Below are positions 12,803 through 25,762 of a stretch of 64,000 nucleotides of DNA, piece by piece (the stretch's first letter is position 1; the number at the start of each line of letters is the position of its first letter). Under the pieces are notes generated by a model. The model was not told where the DNA came from. It ran no database searches and saw nothing but the letters and a program-made list of their open reading frames with translations. The stretch covers positions 56,537,345 through 56,601,344 of the forward strand of contig NC_030822.1 in assembly GCF_001704415.2 (NCBI RefSeq), read 5' to 3'. Made by a program: the position numbers and the translations under genes. Origin of the DNA: Capra hircus (Eukaryota > Chordata > Mammalia > Artiodactyla > Bovidae).

Positions 12803-14352
12803 TATGATGGTGTGATCACTCACCTAGAGCCAAACACCTGGAATGTGAAGTCAAGTGGGCTTTAGGAAGCATCACTACAAACAAAGCTAGTGGAGGTGAT
12901 GGAATTCCAGTTGAGCTATTTCAAATCCTGAAAGATGATGCTGTGAAAGTGCTGCACTCGATATGCCAGCAAATTTGGAAAACTCAGCAGTGGCCACACA
13001 ACTGGAAAAGGTCAGTTTTCATCCCAATCCCAAAGAAAGGCAATGCCAAAGAATGCTCAAACTACTGCACAATTGCATTCATCTCACACACTAGTGAAGT
13101 AATACTCAAAATTCTCCAAGCCAGGCTTCAGCAATACATGAACCGTGAACTTCCAGATGTTCAAGCTGGTTTTAGAAAAGGCAGAGGAGCCAGAGATCAA
13201 ATTGCCAACATCTACTGGATCATCAAAATAGTAAGAGAGTTTCAGAAAAACATCTATTTCTGCTTTATTGACTATGCCAAAGCCTTTGACTGTGTGGATC
13301 ACAATAAACTGTGGAAAATTCTGAAAGAGATGGGAATACCAGACCACCTAACCTGCCTCTTGAGAAACCTGCATGCAGGTCAGGAAGCAACAGTTAGAAC
13401 TGGACATGGAACAACAGACTGGTTCCAAATAGGAAGAAGAGCACGTCACGGCTGTATATTGTCACCCTGCTTATTTAACTTATATGCAGAGTACATCATG
13501 AGAAACGCTGGGCTGGATGAAACACAAGCTGGCATCAAGATTGCTGGGAGAAATATCAATAACCTCAGATATGCAAATGACACCACCCTTATGGCAGAAA
13601 GTGAAGAGGAACTAAAAAGCCTCTTGATGAAAGTAAAAGAGGAGAATGAAAAAGTTGGCTTAAAGCTCAACATTCAGAAAACGAAGATCATGGCATCCGG
13701 TCCCATCACTTCATGGCAAATAGATGGGGAAACAGTGGGAACAGTGGCTGACTTTATTTTTCTGGGCTCCAAAATCACTGCAGATGGTGATTGCAGCCAT
13801 GAAATTAAAAGACGCTTACTCCTTGGATGGAAAGTTATGACCAACCTAGACAGCATATTAAAAAGCAGAGACATCACTTTGCCAACAAAGGTCCATCTAG
13901 TCAAGGCTATGGTTTTTTCAGTGGTCATGTATGGATGTGAGCGTTGGACTATAAAGAAAGCTGTGCACCAAAGAATTGATGCTTTTGAACTGTGGTGTTA
14001 GAGGAGACTCTTGAGAGTCCCTTGGATTGCAAGGGGATCCAAACAGACCATCCTAAAGGAGATCAGTCCTGGGTGTTCATTGGAAGGACTGATGTTGAAG
14101 CTGAAGCTCCAATACTTTGGCCAGCTGATGCGAAGAGCTGACTCATTTGAGAAGACCCTGATGCTGGGAAAGATTGAGGACAGTAGGAGAAGGGGATGAC
14201 AGAGGATGAGATGGTTGGATGGCATCACCGACTCAATGGACATGAGTTTGGGTAGGCTCCGGGAGTTGGTGTTGGACAGGAAGGCCTGGCGTGCTGCGAT
14301 TCATGGAGTCACAAAGAGTCAGACATGACTGAGCGACTGAACTGAACTGAAC
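12803..14352 (+). repeat. BovB LINE, 5'-truncated copy 2
   Basis: A plus-strand BovB of about 1.55 kb ending in the ACTGA-rich 3' terminus. A 352-codon frame (12943-14001) keeps much of the reverse transcriptase, with DYAKAFDCVDH and the palm region. Two lesions inactivate it. In the catalytic YADD box the first Asp codon is AAT (13576-13578), giving YAND. A TAG at 13999-14001 replaces the Trp codon found in the copy at 47.6 kb. It aligns closely, inverted, with copy 1 over about 1.5 kb. Confidence 0.94.
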
Positions 14353-14398
14353 ACATGCACGCACATGCGCGAATGCACACGCACGCACACACACACAG
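14353..14398. repeat. CA-rich simple repeat
   Basis: An interrupted CACGCA/CACACA run directly follows the BovB 3' end and probably arose from its tail. Confidence 0.8.
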
Positions 14399-14473
14399 GT
14401 GCAACTTAATGTTTGATGTTAAGAGACTTGTCTCCACAAATGAGAGTGCCTCAGCATAAAGGTCTTAAAGCCC

Positions 14474-14570
14474 TTCATTAGTAACTCCATTCAACAAGCA
14501 TTGATTGAATACTTGCTCTATAAACTGACCCTGTATTATGCTTTGAGAATACAAAGATATAGATAGTATA
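14474..14570 (-). repeat. L2-like fragment
   Basis: CATTCAACAAGCATTGATTG followed by a degenerate body resembles the reversed L2 3' end. Confidence 0.4.
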
Positions 14571-15984
14571 ACTATTCTCAAGAGCTAAAATAATAATTTT
14601 TAGACCCATTTTATTTGTGTAAAACGTGAGGCTGCAAGACCTTAAGTAACTTTTTCAAGATTTAGCTAATAACTGGCAGTGCTAGCAGTTGCATCTAGAT
14701 CAGGATTTTTAAGAAAAGGAAACCAGCCTGTAAAGAATGATCAAAGAACTGTTCAGTGTTGTAAGCACCAAGGCTGACAATTGCAATGCACTGTGAGCCA
14801 GAAGTCTAGGAACTTGGGGAGGTATCAGAGCTTCCCAGGGAAAGCGAATGACTTCCAGCGGAATCGTGCAGCATCCTCCGTGGTCAGTTTACCTGCCTTT
14901 AGACACAGCTTAGATGGATTGGATCAAATAGCATGAATATTAGAAATTACTGTCAGGAACGAAGTAGTGTGAGTTACCAATTTTTATTGCTTTGCCTCCT
15001 GCATTCAAAACTATATTTTCCCCTAAGAATGTCTATTAGTGTCAAAGTATAATTATCAAACTAAGCCAACTATTATTGTTAATTAAATTTTGTCTGCACA
15101 CTTTTCTTTCCTCCAGTGTTAAATGAAGGGGGAAAGTGACAGCCCCTTCATGCCACAGTAACCTAACACACCACTTAGTGAGGTTAGGTTTCTAGAGACC
15201 TCAAACATCCCAGATTAGTAAGCAGGAAATGTCTTAGCACCAGTAGCTTTCTCAAAACTCTTGCTGTTAGTAATCAAGGACGGAATTATCTTCCAGAAGT
15301 GACGGGCAGCATTCGAAGGGAGCGGCAAGGACATACACAGCCTAACAGGATGCGATTGTGTACGGAAGGGCCACCTAGGCCTACACATGTCATTAACTCA
15401 TGGCATCTGCTCTAGAGAGAAGCACAGGACACAGAAAGTGGCAAGTCAGCAAGCTTTGTGAAAATTGTTTTTGTTTCGTTTCATTTCGTTTTAATTTTGG
15501 CCTTCAGAGAAAGGCTCAATGACATGGAAAGCTCTCATTTGTGGAACAGCGTATTTGGTAGCTAGGTACCTGAGGTGTTGATGGTTGAAGTTTTCCAGCG
15601 AGGATGTCGTGTGTTGCATGACTAACCTAATGCAACCTTAGAGCAGGGAGAGTGTTCATTGAACTAATTATGGCCATATAATTAAAGGAGAGAAACCAGA
15701 AGGTAAATCTGAGATTGAACCTAATTTCAAATGTCCAGTCCTCTGCCAACATCTGCTATTTACCTTATACTTTTCTCAGTGAGAATGGTTTTAGTTTGCA
15801 ATTTAACATCAGTGATGGAGATGTTTTAATTTGCTCTGTGCTTCTTAAAGTTAGCCTTAGAATGAAAAGAATAATAGCTAAAGCTCTGAAATTGAAAAAA
15901 ATTCAGCATGTTATGGAAGCTCCTACGAAGCCGTATAGACAGAGGCTGCATGGAGATAGTGATGATGCTAATGAGGAAGTTGGA

Positions 15985-16165
15985 GAAGAAGATTGTATTC
16001 TTCCGTTAGCATTCATAAAGCTTGAAAAATATTTTTACACACATATTCTGACTCGATTCTCATAATCCCCTGGGAGGAGAGACACCATTTACCCTTTGTA
16101 AAATGTGAAAACAAATTCGGAGTTTTTCCCGGTTTCATCACCAGTAAGCTCAGAACTACAGCACT
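15985..16165 (-). repeat. MIR SINE relic
   Basis: A sequence around CTCATAATCCCCTGGGAGG and CCATTTACCCTTTGTAAAAT fits a reversed MIR. It overlaps the 3' end of a 116-codon chance frame. Confidence 0.5.
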
Positions 16166-17332
16166 TATTGCTGTTTTTCAAGTCATATGGTCTCATTTTC
16201 CTTAGACACACTCTTAACAAGTAAAAATAAGGCACAAGTGATGTCCTTATCACATAGCCCTAATTTCAATGATGATTAATCAGCAGCCCACATTCAGATG
16301 ATACTAATCAAGTTATTTTCATAATAACACCACTTCGGATAGCTGCAGTGCACGCCTGACTGATACTGGCTTTACACTGGGGACTTGGTACAAGTCAGGA
16401 AAGTAGAATCTGGAATCTCCTTTAACCGCTGTCCATATGCAATCTTTTCATCAAACCCTGGCTGAAGAAGTGCCTTCTAACCTGTATGTTTCTTCCCAGA
16501 CTCACTGGGACCAGCAACTCAAGAGCCCAGAGGTTAAAAGAAAAACAAAAAATCATTTGCCTTAGTAATAATAATAAGGGCCTTACTCACAGAACCCAAC
16601 TTTCTAGGTAAGAAATTGTCATTTCATAAAATAGTGCAAAGCTGCTTGAATTCCTGATAGGAGATGTGAGTGAGTTGAATGTTGCCACATTATCCAGCAT
16701 GATGGTTATCATGGCTTTACAGGTGTTTCTTGAACAAACCATATTGCACTCACTCGGCATACTCTCTAGAATAAGAATGTGAAACGTCCGTCCCCTCCCA
16801 TTTCCCCATTTTCTGTTTCTGTAGTCATGTCAGTTGAAGCTGACATTCACTCTGAGTCCATATCTGATGTGTTCCAACTGATATTCTTACTTGCTTGTCC
16901 TGTCGGCTCTAAGCTTTAAATTTGGAAGGTTTTCAATGGCTCTTGTTGGAAGGAAAAAATGAACCAGGAGATGTAGAGAGAGACTGCTATTACAGCCAAA
17001 TTTCAGTCACATAGACTGTCAATACTAATGAATGCCCTTGAAGCAGATACTGTAAATGCCTAAGTTGGAGTTGAACTGCTTTATGAGTCAGAATCATTCA
17101 GCAGAACAGACACCCTCTCTCTAAATACTAACAGCCCAATATTTAGACTCCGGTTATGGAGCTAATTGAATCGCTGGAGCATATTGTAACATGCTGATGG
17201 CTGACAGGCTTCAAATTCCTTCTATGCTGAAAATATTATTTAGTTTTATTCCTAAATCATATAAACGAGATACAGTAGATTCTTTCATTAGTTCCCCACC
17301 ACTCTTTTAGCATCATAAATTAAAGCCTCAGT

Positions 17333-17657
17333 TGCTGTGAAGCTGCTAAGTCGCTAAGTCGCTTCAGTCGTGTCCGACTCTGTGCAACCCCATAGACGGC
17401 AGCCCACCAGGCTCCCCTGTCCCTGGGATTCTCCAGGCAAGAACACTGGAGTGGGTTGCCATTTCCTTCTCCAATGCATGAAAGTGAAAAGTGAAAGTGG
17501 GGTCGTGAAGAGTCGGACACGAAAGTGAAAAGTGAAAGTGAAGTTGCTCAGTTGTGTCCGACTCTTCGTGACCCCATGGACTGCAGCCTACCAGGCTCCT
17601 CCGTCCATGGGATTCTCCAGACAAGAGTACTGGAGTGGGGTGCCATCACCTTCTCTG
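17333..17657 (-). repeat. Bov-A2 dimeric SINE with target-site duplication
   Basis: Two Bov-A units in minus orientation joined by a GAAAGTGAAAAGTGAAAGTG linker. AAGCCTCAGT occurs at 17323-17332 and 17658-17667 and is the target-site duplication. Confidence 0.93.
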
Positions 17658-17725
17658 AAGCCTCAGTAACATACTGTAATTGTGAATAATACCAGAGTTA
17701 AGTAGAGGGAGAACCAGTATCCAAA

Positions 17726-17773
17726 CTTGGTCTCTCTAAATCTTGGTCTCTCTAAATCTTGGTCTCTCTAAAT
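17726..17773. repeat. 16-bp unit repeated three times
   Basis: The unit CTTGGTCTCTCTAAAT is present in three perfect copies, ending at the start of a MIR-like segment. Confidence 0.95.
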
Positions 17774-17965
17774 CTCAGTTTCCTCATCTGTATAATGGGG
17801 CTAATGATAAGATATTGAACCACATAGGACTGTTGTGAGAATTAAATAAGATAACATAAAATGGTAATATAAGATAATTAATGGTAATATAAGATAATAT
17901 TAAAAAACAATGCCTGGGACATAGAAAACATTTTAAACATATATTAGCTATTGTTATCATGCACA
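17774..17965 (+). repeat. MIR SINE relic
   Basis: CTCAGTTTCCTCATCTGTAT, GACTGTTGTGAGAATTAAAT and TGCCTGGGACATAG occur in MIR order. A short internal duplication of a TAATATAAGATAAT unit is present. Confidence 0.7.
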
Positions 17966-20900
17966 CAATTAAAATAATGCCCCCTCCAGAAACAATGAGT
18001 GTTTTCATGATATTAAAAAAATTAAAATAATAATGAACCCTCTAGCAAAGAAATAATTTGTTTCTCTTGCCTCCAGACATGGAGAAAAGTAGTCACTTCC
18101 CTGTTCCTTTCTGTGTGTAGTAATTATTGTTATATGTGATAGTGTTGTGATTTTAAGTATTTTACACTAATTGTTAGACTTTTAACACCCTGAAGGCAAA
18201 TGTAAAGAAAAAAATAGCTTCTATTAAGTTGAAGCAAATGACCTGGTTTAATAATGGTATCTCTTATCAGTGGGAAAGGTGATATTAAATTAGCTGCTTA
18301 AAAGCCGGGTATAAAAAAATAAGGGAACTACAGGTGCCATCTCCATTGAGATTCTAAGGAAATTCAATATAAAGTGCTTTCTAGAGGGACAGTTATTTAA
18401 CAGCAAGTATTGCAAACAGTCTCCATCTCTAATATGCTTAGAACTCAAAGAAACTGAGAACTAGCAGTTAAGAAGTGAGCATCGTAGAGCTGGCTGTGTC
18501 CATAGCTTTGAAATCCTAAATCTCTTTTCATATGGTTAGAAAAAAGGCAACATTATACTTTCTTACAGAGGGAGGGTTCGTCAGAGACTGCTTCAGCGTG
18601 TATAGTAAATGGCTTGGCTACCAGTATCTCTTCTGGGGTATGGAAGAAGTCCCAGTTCCCTTAAATCTTTCGAGGAATAATAGAGCCTAATATGTGTATC
18701 GTTTGTGGTTTTCAAATATTTTAATATGTGTTTTGCATTTTCATCATGTAAACCTTTTGTTATAGTTATGAATAGCTTGTGATTTGAGAAATGTAGATAG
18801 TTCTATATGTGAATTAAAATCATCCATTCCCATTACCTCAGCCCTCAACTAACTTTGGGATCAGTGACTACCCCACTGGATGCTGTGAAGGTCTGTGCTT
18901 CCTTAGTTACCAGCTTCTTCCTACAGAGATCATCCCTTTTAGAATGTGATTTTCTTTTCCAATAGTCCATGCTCATGGACAGCAGGATTGTACAACTAGT
19001 TTTCACTCACAAAGTAACCATTTAATACACCCCAGGGAAGAGAGTATCTATTATCGGTTCATTAGCAAAGTGGTTTGTGCGAAGATCAACAGTTGGCCTT
19101 CAACACTGTTTCATCTGAAAGAGACAATGTATTTTGAAATGCTGGAACACTCCCCAGCTTTGAATTGCTACTGAAGCAGCTCAATATAAAACTGTTCTTT
19201 TATTCTTCTTTTGCCATAAACGAGCATCACAGAATCAAATCCATTGAGAAGAAATTCCTTGCTTTGCCAACACAATTAGTTTTGTAAGAAGCCTCTGTCT
19301 TCAGATTGTTCTCCTCCAGAATCCAAGTTGGATGGCTGTGGTTATTTTTTAATTAATATTTTTTTAAGAGCCCCTTTTCTCCCAAGAGCCTCTAAGCAGA
19401 TTTAGCAGGCTTAAAATGACTCTTCCACAAGGTGATTTCAATGCCATCTTACAAGCAAATAAAACAGTGACTTTCCTACTTTATTGGCTCAATTTTTCCC
19501 TCTCTCTTTTAATTCTCCAAAATCCTGTCCACTGGAGGGAGTTTTTCTTCAGGGTGAGGATATCTTCTCTCCAGAAAAGATGCTATCTTTTTGATGAACA
19601 AAAAGACCATGAAACCCATCCAGCCATGAAAAGGAGTAAGAGGAGAAAAAACATTTCTGTGTGAGGAGCAAAAGGATTCAGTGATTATTATTATCTTGCA
19701 TGGTTTATTCTTTATTCTCTTTCTTTGATTGCCTTTCACTTCTTGGATAAGTGGATTTTAATGGAAAAGCTAATTCAGATCTTCACGTTTAGTGGATGGG
19801 TATCACTCCCCACAAACATTGTATAGAGGGCATTGCACCTCTCCACTTTATGGAATCAGGCAGCTCAGATCATAAGCATCGTAATTGCTTGGACCCCTTA
19901 GTGCTGTGGGCTCTGATTAAAAAGTCCTATTGAGCTCAGAGTCTTTTAAGAGGAAGGCAGCTAATGTGATAGTTAAAATTGAAATAGCATAGGCGAAGAT
20001 GCTGTAACTACTTTCTTTTGTCACAGTCTTCCTGGAAAAGAGTTTTCACACATCTAATCAATGTTTCCTTTCACAAAAGAGATTCTCATCCTGTATGTAA
20101 ATATCAGTTGGACAGTGCTTGACCGCAGTTCTTCAGCTTTAATGCTGCAAACCAATAGACCCAAAGGTAAAAAACAGCTTGATGCTTATTAGCCTTTAAA
20201 GTTAAGATTTGGGTCACCTTGAGTTTGGCATGGTATAAGGGCTCATTCTCTTGGCAGAGAAAAGCAGAAACAGCTCTTCTTACAAATGAAATAGCGCAAG
20301 ATTAAAGGATTTCATGGGGACAAGAGAATCTTGACATCATCCTGTCCAATAACCTTTGTTCTGTTTTCAATCCCAGCCACTTTCCAGTTTGTAAGTTGAT
20401 GGTGGAATTATAAACATCTATTCATTCGGTAGACTTTGTTGGCCTTGGAACCATCAAAATCTTGTGTTTGGAAATTTGAAGGCAAAATCTGGCCTTGGCT
20501 GTTTCAGAGCTACCCCTTCTAAAAAGGATATTATTACAAGACAGGAGATTTGCAGAACCAGACCTTTGTGTCATTGATGTGGCTGAGTGCGCTGTGGGAA
20601 GTCACCACTACGCACGTCAAAATTCATAGCTGTCCCTCCTTCATGTGCATTTTGGAGTTAAAGGTGAAATTCCATCTTTAACCCCCTTGTGGTTGTCTGA
20701 ACAGTGATTAATGAACTCGATATGATTCCTTGCAGACTTTTCAAAGGGTGGATGAAGGATGGAATTTCAGCCTCTTTTTTGAAAAAAAAAAAGAAAGAAA
20801 GAAAAAAAAAACCACAGGGCTTTTGCATCATACAGCTTTTAAAATTAATGTCCTTTCTTGAATGCCAAGAAAACAAAGGGAATTTCTCAGAAGTATATGC

Positions 20901-23900
20901 AGCTTGACACAATAGGCCTTAATTGGTGTCAAGGAGATGTTGGGATGAATGAGGAAATGCCCATTTAGCGGATAAGACTTAAAAGTGGAGCCTTGTTATG
21001 AGCTGTCATCTCAGCGTGTATTTAAACTATAGCAAAACTGAAACATATTTGCCGTATAGATCATAATGACTCCAAAGGAGCCATTATACTCTATTATGTA
21101 ATTACATAATCAAAGCATGCATAGTAATCAGCTTTTGGAATTCAATGCTAATCAAACATACCTATAGTATGTGTTTAAGCTAAAATAGAGAGCGTTAATT
21201 TGCCATTAGTCAACTAAACAAGAATGTGTATACAGAATATTCATGAATAGCTTAATGTTGTGTCAGATGATATTTTTTGTTTTGTATTCAGGGGAAATCA
21301 ACAATTTTAATTGAAGAAAAAACCAGCACTGAAGGAAGATTACTCTTTAACTTGCTGTTCAAAAATTTGCCTCACCTTTTACTGATTATAAGAGGAGATT
21401 AGATTAAATTCAATTTTTTCCCTCCATAAGCTCTAGTGATACAACAGTTACTACATTACATGAGATTCTTAGGCGATCCTGACTATCTCCATGCCATAGG
21501 ATAAAATGTTATGCATACTACACTTGAAACAAGCCTTTAATAGATATATAAAGAAACCTTGAACATGTATTACTTTTGTAATTAGAAAAAAATCAATAAA
21601 TGTTATTTAGAAATAGCCGAGAAAAGAAATACCTTGAGGAGCCGTTAGGAACTGTGGCCTCACACTTGCCGCATGATCTTACATATCTCCTCCCTGGATC
21701 TCGCTGTCTTCATCTGTAAATGAGAGAATTGATCGGCAGATGCCTTTTAGTTGTGTTGCTTTGATTCCTCAAGGGTTCTATGAGAAAGAAGATGACATAA
21801 AGGAAATGTTTTGGTCCATGTCACATACCATTGCCCACTCAGGTATTTATTGAATTGGGTTTAGTTTAACTCTAAGTTTATGAACTGTATGGTTCGCATT
21901 CATAATTATTTTGACCATTGAGTAGACAGTCCTTGGAGCAGACAATCAACAGATTCTACTTTACTGTTTGGGATAGCAAACCATGGGTGAGGATCAAAAA
22001 GGTTAAAAGTAGCTTTGTAAACAGCAGACAGATGGAACGCTTTTGACTTTAAATAAATATTCAAGTATTCACAAAGGTTGAAGTATTGCCTCTCTTTGAA
22101 ATAAAGAGTTGTATTTATGTTGAAGTGTGCGCACCCTTAACCTTAATCCATGGTTGATGGGCCCATCTTTTTTGACACTGGTTCTCACTGCCTTTTATTT
22201 GCACGCTGGCTGACCGAAAATGTTACTGTAATATTGAAAGGGGACTAAATTCTTTCATCAAAAGCTTTCATGGCTTGAACTTCATATAATTTATTTTCAA
22301 ATTACTTTTACTGTAATTCTTATTAATTCAAATAGGTTTCTGATTTGATATAAAACTCTGTAAATGCAAGGAACAGTTTAATGAAATGAAAGATAGGGTT
22401 GAGTCTTTTAAAGGAAATGTACAAAATATGCTGGCAATAATTGCTTAGATAGAAATCAAATCTTAATGGCTCTGTTAATGATTTGTAGTGAACACTGTGT
22501 TTACGTTGACTTGGGGGAACATAAGCAGTTAGAAAAAATTTTCCCTCTGGATTTCAACAGAATCTTCTCTTTTTTTTCTCTCTCACTTCCTGAAATGTAC
22601 TCAGTTCGAATGCAAGCTCTCAGAAAAGTTAGCAGGAATCGCAATGCCTCTACGGGGTGATGGTTGTATTTGGGTTGGGGTAAGGCATTTTTCTTTCAAG
22701 TTGAGTACGTAACTGACATGGTTATAAAAATGGGATCCAACAGAAATGAGAATGAGGGAGAAAACATTTGAAGTTTTAAAAGACACAGAGCTCACATACA
22801 ACAGGAAAGAAGGGCTTCAAAATCATGCAAGTTTTTTTGACTCCGGAGAATCTGAACTCAGATGCCTCTTAAAGGGAAAGAATTGATAGTCCCAAACCTG
22901 GAATTGGTGTGAAATTTCAAGAACTCTGGTGGCTTTTTTAAATTAGTAACTACCATGATCCTTAGTAAAATGGTTTTTTTGTTTGGTTGGTTTTTTTTTG
23001 GACAGCCTGTACTGTTGGTTTCACTTTTGTCTATGCAGACAACCTGACTGTGCTGATTTAATGTTAGGTTCAGTCTTCCATACAGCAGAGGGTAAAAAAA
23101 AAAAAGGTTCCCTAATATGATTTTGCTACTAAAGGAATAGGTCAAGGGACTTTATTTGCTCTTTCTCTGGGCAAACTGTTCACAGTGAAGAGTCATTGGT
23201 GCTCCTTGAAGTCAGTAAGAGTTTACATAGTTGCTATAGTATAGGCTGAATCCTGTTCTAACTGTGACTTGCCCTTTTATTATAGACTTGACTGGAGAGA
23301 CTCCCCCGGTGTAAATGAAGTGCTTTATTTATTAACAGCCAGGCGGCGGAGGCCAGAGCTCTCGGTGCCGGCAAATGTGAGCCATGCAGTGGTAATAAAA
23401 GCGTTCTCCAGGGGCAAAGTGTGCCGAGTGCTGAAAGAAGGAAGCGGTAGTAAACACGGTGTTTTACATTCAGGACAGATTCTCTCTCATCTTGAAGTGT
23501 GTAATTGTGTTCTGGATAAATTATGGAAATTTAAAAAAAAAAAATGAGAAGTTGCTCATAGGGAAATCACCCTCTTTAAAAACAAGTAAATTTTCCAAGG
23601 CAGAGCCAGTAGAACCTTGGCAACAGACCCTGCGGTTGGCTGGTTGAAAAGTACAAGCTGTATGGGCTGGAGAAACTGGCAGAACTGGATTCTGACACCA
23701 GCTCGGCCACTTCGCTTCATTACATTAGACAGCTTATTTCAGCTTCTTCTTGTCTCAGGTCCTTTAAGTGGGGATACTGGAAACTCCAGGAGTTTGAGAA
23801 GAAAACACATTCAAAGCCACTAAGAAAGCGCCTAGCATCAGACCAACTTATGTTTCCTTCCCCCAAGTCCCTGTGCCTGAGAATGCCGTCTCTCCTTTCA

Positions 23901-25559
23901 GCTCCTTGTTTGAAGATTTGCGTCATCCCCCAGTTCAGGCAGTTCTCTTGTTGGTGCAATAGATTCCAACCCAGGCTAGTGTTCTCTGTGATGCCATTTA
24001 CATAGTGTTTGTAACTAAATGAGGTTTCAGGAAAGAATCCAGGAGTTAAGTCAATTGATGATTGAATTAATGGGAGATTTATGAGTCCACTGCATCCACT
24101 CCAGCCCGAACCATCTCAGCTGAAAAGGTCTTTAGTGATCATCAGAATAAATTTTAGCTCTTTTTCTGCTTTAGATAAGATGCGTTTTCATTCTTGTCAT
24201 GAATATCTTGGCAACTTCTAGAGGGCTATGGGAGACTTGCTTGTGAGTGAATGGGCCTCTCTGATGCTGAAGTTTTGTTTTTAGAATTTGTGGGGCAAGT
24301 AGGCATGTTAGAGGGAATTCAGTTGCTGGTATAAATTAAAACCAAGTTTGGTTCTGTCTATTAAACCTCACCCACATATACCAGTTAGCAGTCAAAAATG
24401 TCTGTACGTGTCAGACATTGTTCCACCCTTAAAATAAATTACCTTGCTGCTAACAGCTTTATTTAATGGCTACGGTTATATCGTACCTGCTTGAAGCCTC
24501 CTTGATTTCTTTTGCCCAGAACATGTGCTATTTTCTACCTTGACAGTATATCTGCTAATTGAGTTTTAGAAAATCAGAAAGGTTTTTAAAATGGATTATT
24601 TAAGAAAGGCACTAGAGTTGCCTGTTTGTATCCTTCTGCTACACATCAAATTGTGTTTTGTAACAACCTAATTGTCATGATATCTATGTCAAGGGGAAAT
24701 TTATCGAGTCACAGTACATCCTTCTGTTTGGAAGAAATATTTGAGGATGTGAGCAGAAATTATTTTTACATAAAGGCTTCAGGCGGTTAAGAGGACTGAC
24801 ATACATATCGTATTTTCATCACTGTCATTCACTTCCTTTGCCTCCAATAAATAGGTCATTATTATTCCATTGCAGCCATCTTCTGATGCTCCACGTATGG
24901 AGCTCTGTTTAATATAACTACTGTCCAACTGACCCGTATAATTTATTGGTGATTTTTACAGACCGATACCCTTGGGCCACCACCATCCATCAAGGCACTT
25001 TGATATCTTTCAGCACTTAGAATTTTTTAGCATTAGTATTATAACCATGTTAACATAGCTAGGAACTATCATTTTCTGAGACAGTGGACTTTAGGTTGGC
25101 CTTAGCAATTTCATAAAAAAAAAAAAATACAGTAATGATGATGATACCGCCATGGATTTGCAGAGCATGTTATGTGCCAGAGCACAGCAAGGGCAAACAT
25201 TTGCAGACGGCAAAAATTTTACCTGAATGATTTATTCAGTAATGACACATAAGAGGGATCTGATCTTATATTACTTAATTGTAAGTAATAAATAAGAATG
25301 TTGAGACTTTTTAAGAAATGAACAAAGAAACAAAAACTCCTCTGGTTCTGTTGTAATACTTATCATGCTTAAAATACAAAATCACGGTCACTCCTCTGCT
25401 CCCATCTCCTTTGCAGATGTTTCATAACCTCACTATGAATACAGACCAAACATACTAGGGTTCTGAGTAAAGACTGAAATTAGAGTGGATAGTTGTTTCC
25501 GCAGAAACTATCCCCTTAGAGCATAGCTGAATTGCAGTTGGCTTCACGTCCTAGTATCT
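17966..25559. other. Repeat-poor block of intron 1
   Basis: About 7.6 kb with almost no recognisable interspersed repeat, apart from a degenerate MIR-like piece near 23.66-23.8 kb and A/G-rich runs near 20.78-20.81 kb. The open frames here are short and unrelated to CADM1. Such repeat depletion in a large intron is often seen where regulatory elements are kept, but that is inference. Confidence 0.55.
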
Positions 25560-25561
25560 AC

Positions 25562-25762
25562 GATGGTATGTGTGTGTGTGTCTGACTCTTTGCAATCCCA
25601 TGGGCTGTAGCCCACCAGGCTCCTCTGTCCATGGAATTTTCCAGGCAAGAATACTGGAGCGGGCCATTTCCTACTCCAGGGGATCTTCCCAACCCGTGGA
25701 TCGAAGGCACCTCCTGCATTGGCAGGTGGGTTCTTTACCGCTGAGCCACCTGGAAAAACCTC
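25562..25762 (-). repeat. Bov-tA SINE
   Basis: Minus orientation: GTGTCTGACTCTTTGCAATC, CCATGGAATTTTCCAGGCAA, and the reversed head CCGCTGAGCCACCTGG. A TG run sits at its left edge. Confidence 0.9.

Noticed and set aside
12943..14001. Reverse-transcriptase gene as a host or active gene
   Set aside because: It is part of a truncated BovB with a changed catalytic box and a nonsense codon.
15715..16065. 116-codon plus-strand open frame
   Set aside because: Its 3' part overlaps a reversed MIR relic; it has no recognisable domain and no convincing splice-site context. Judged a chance frame.
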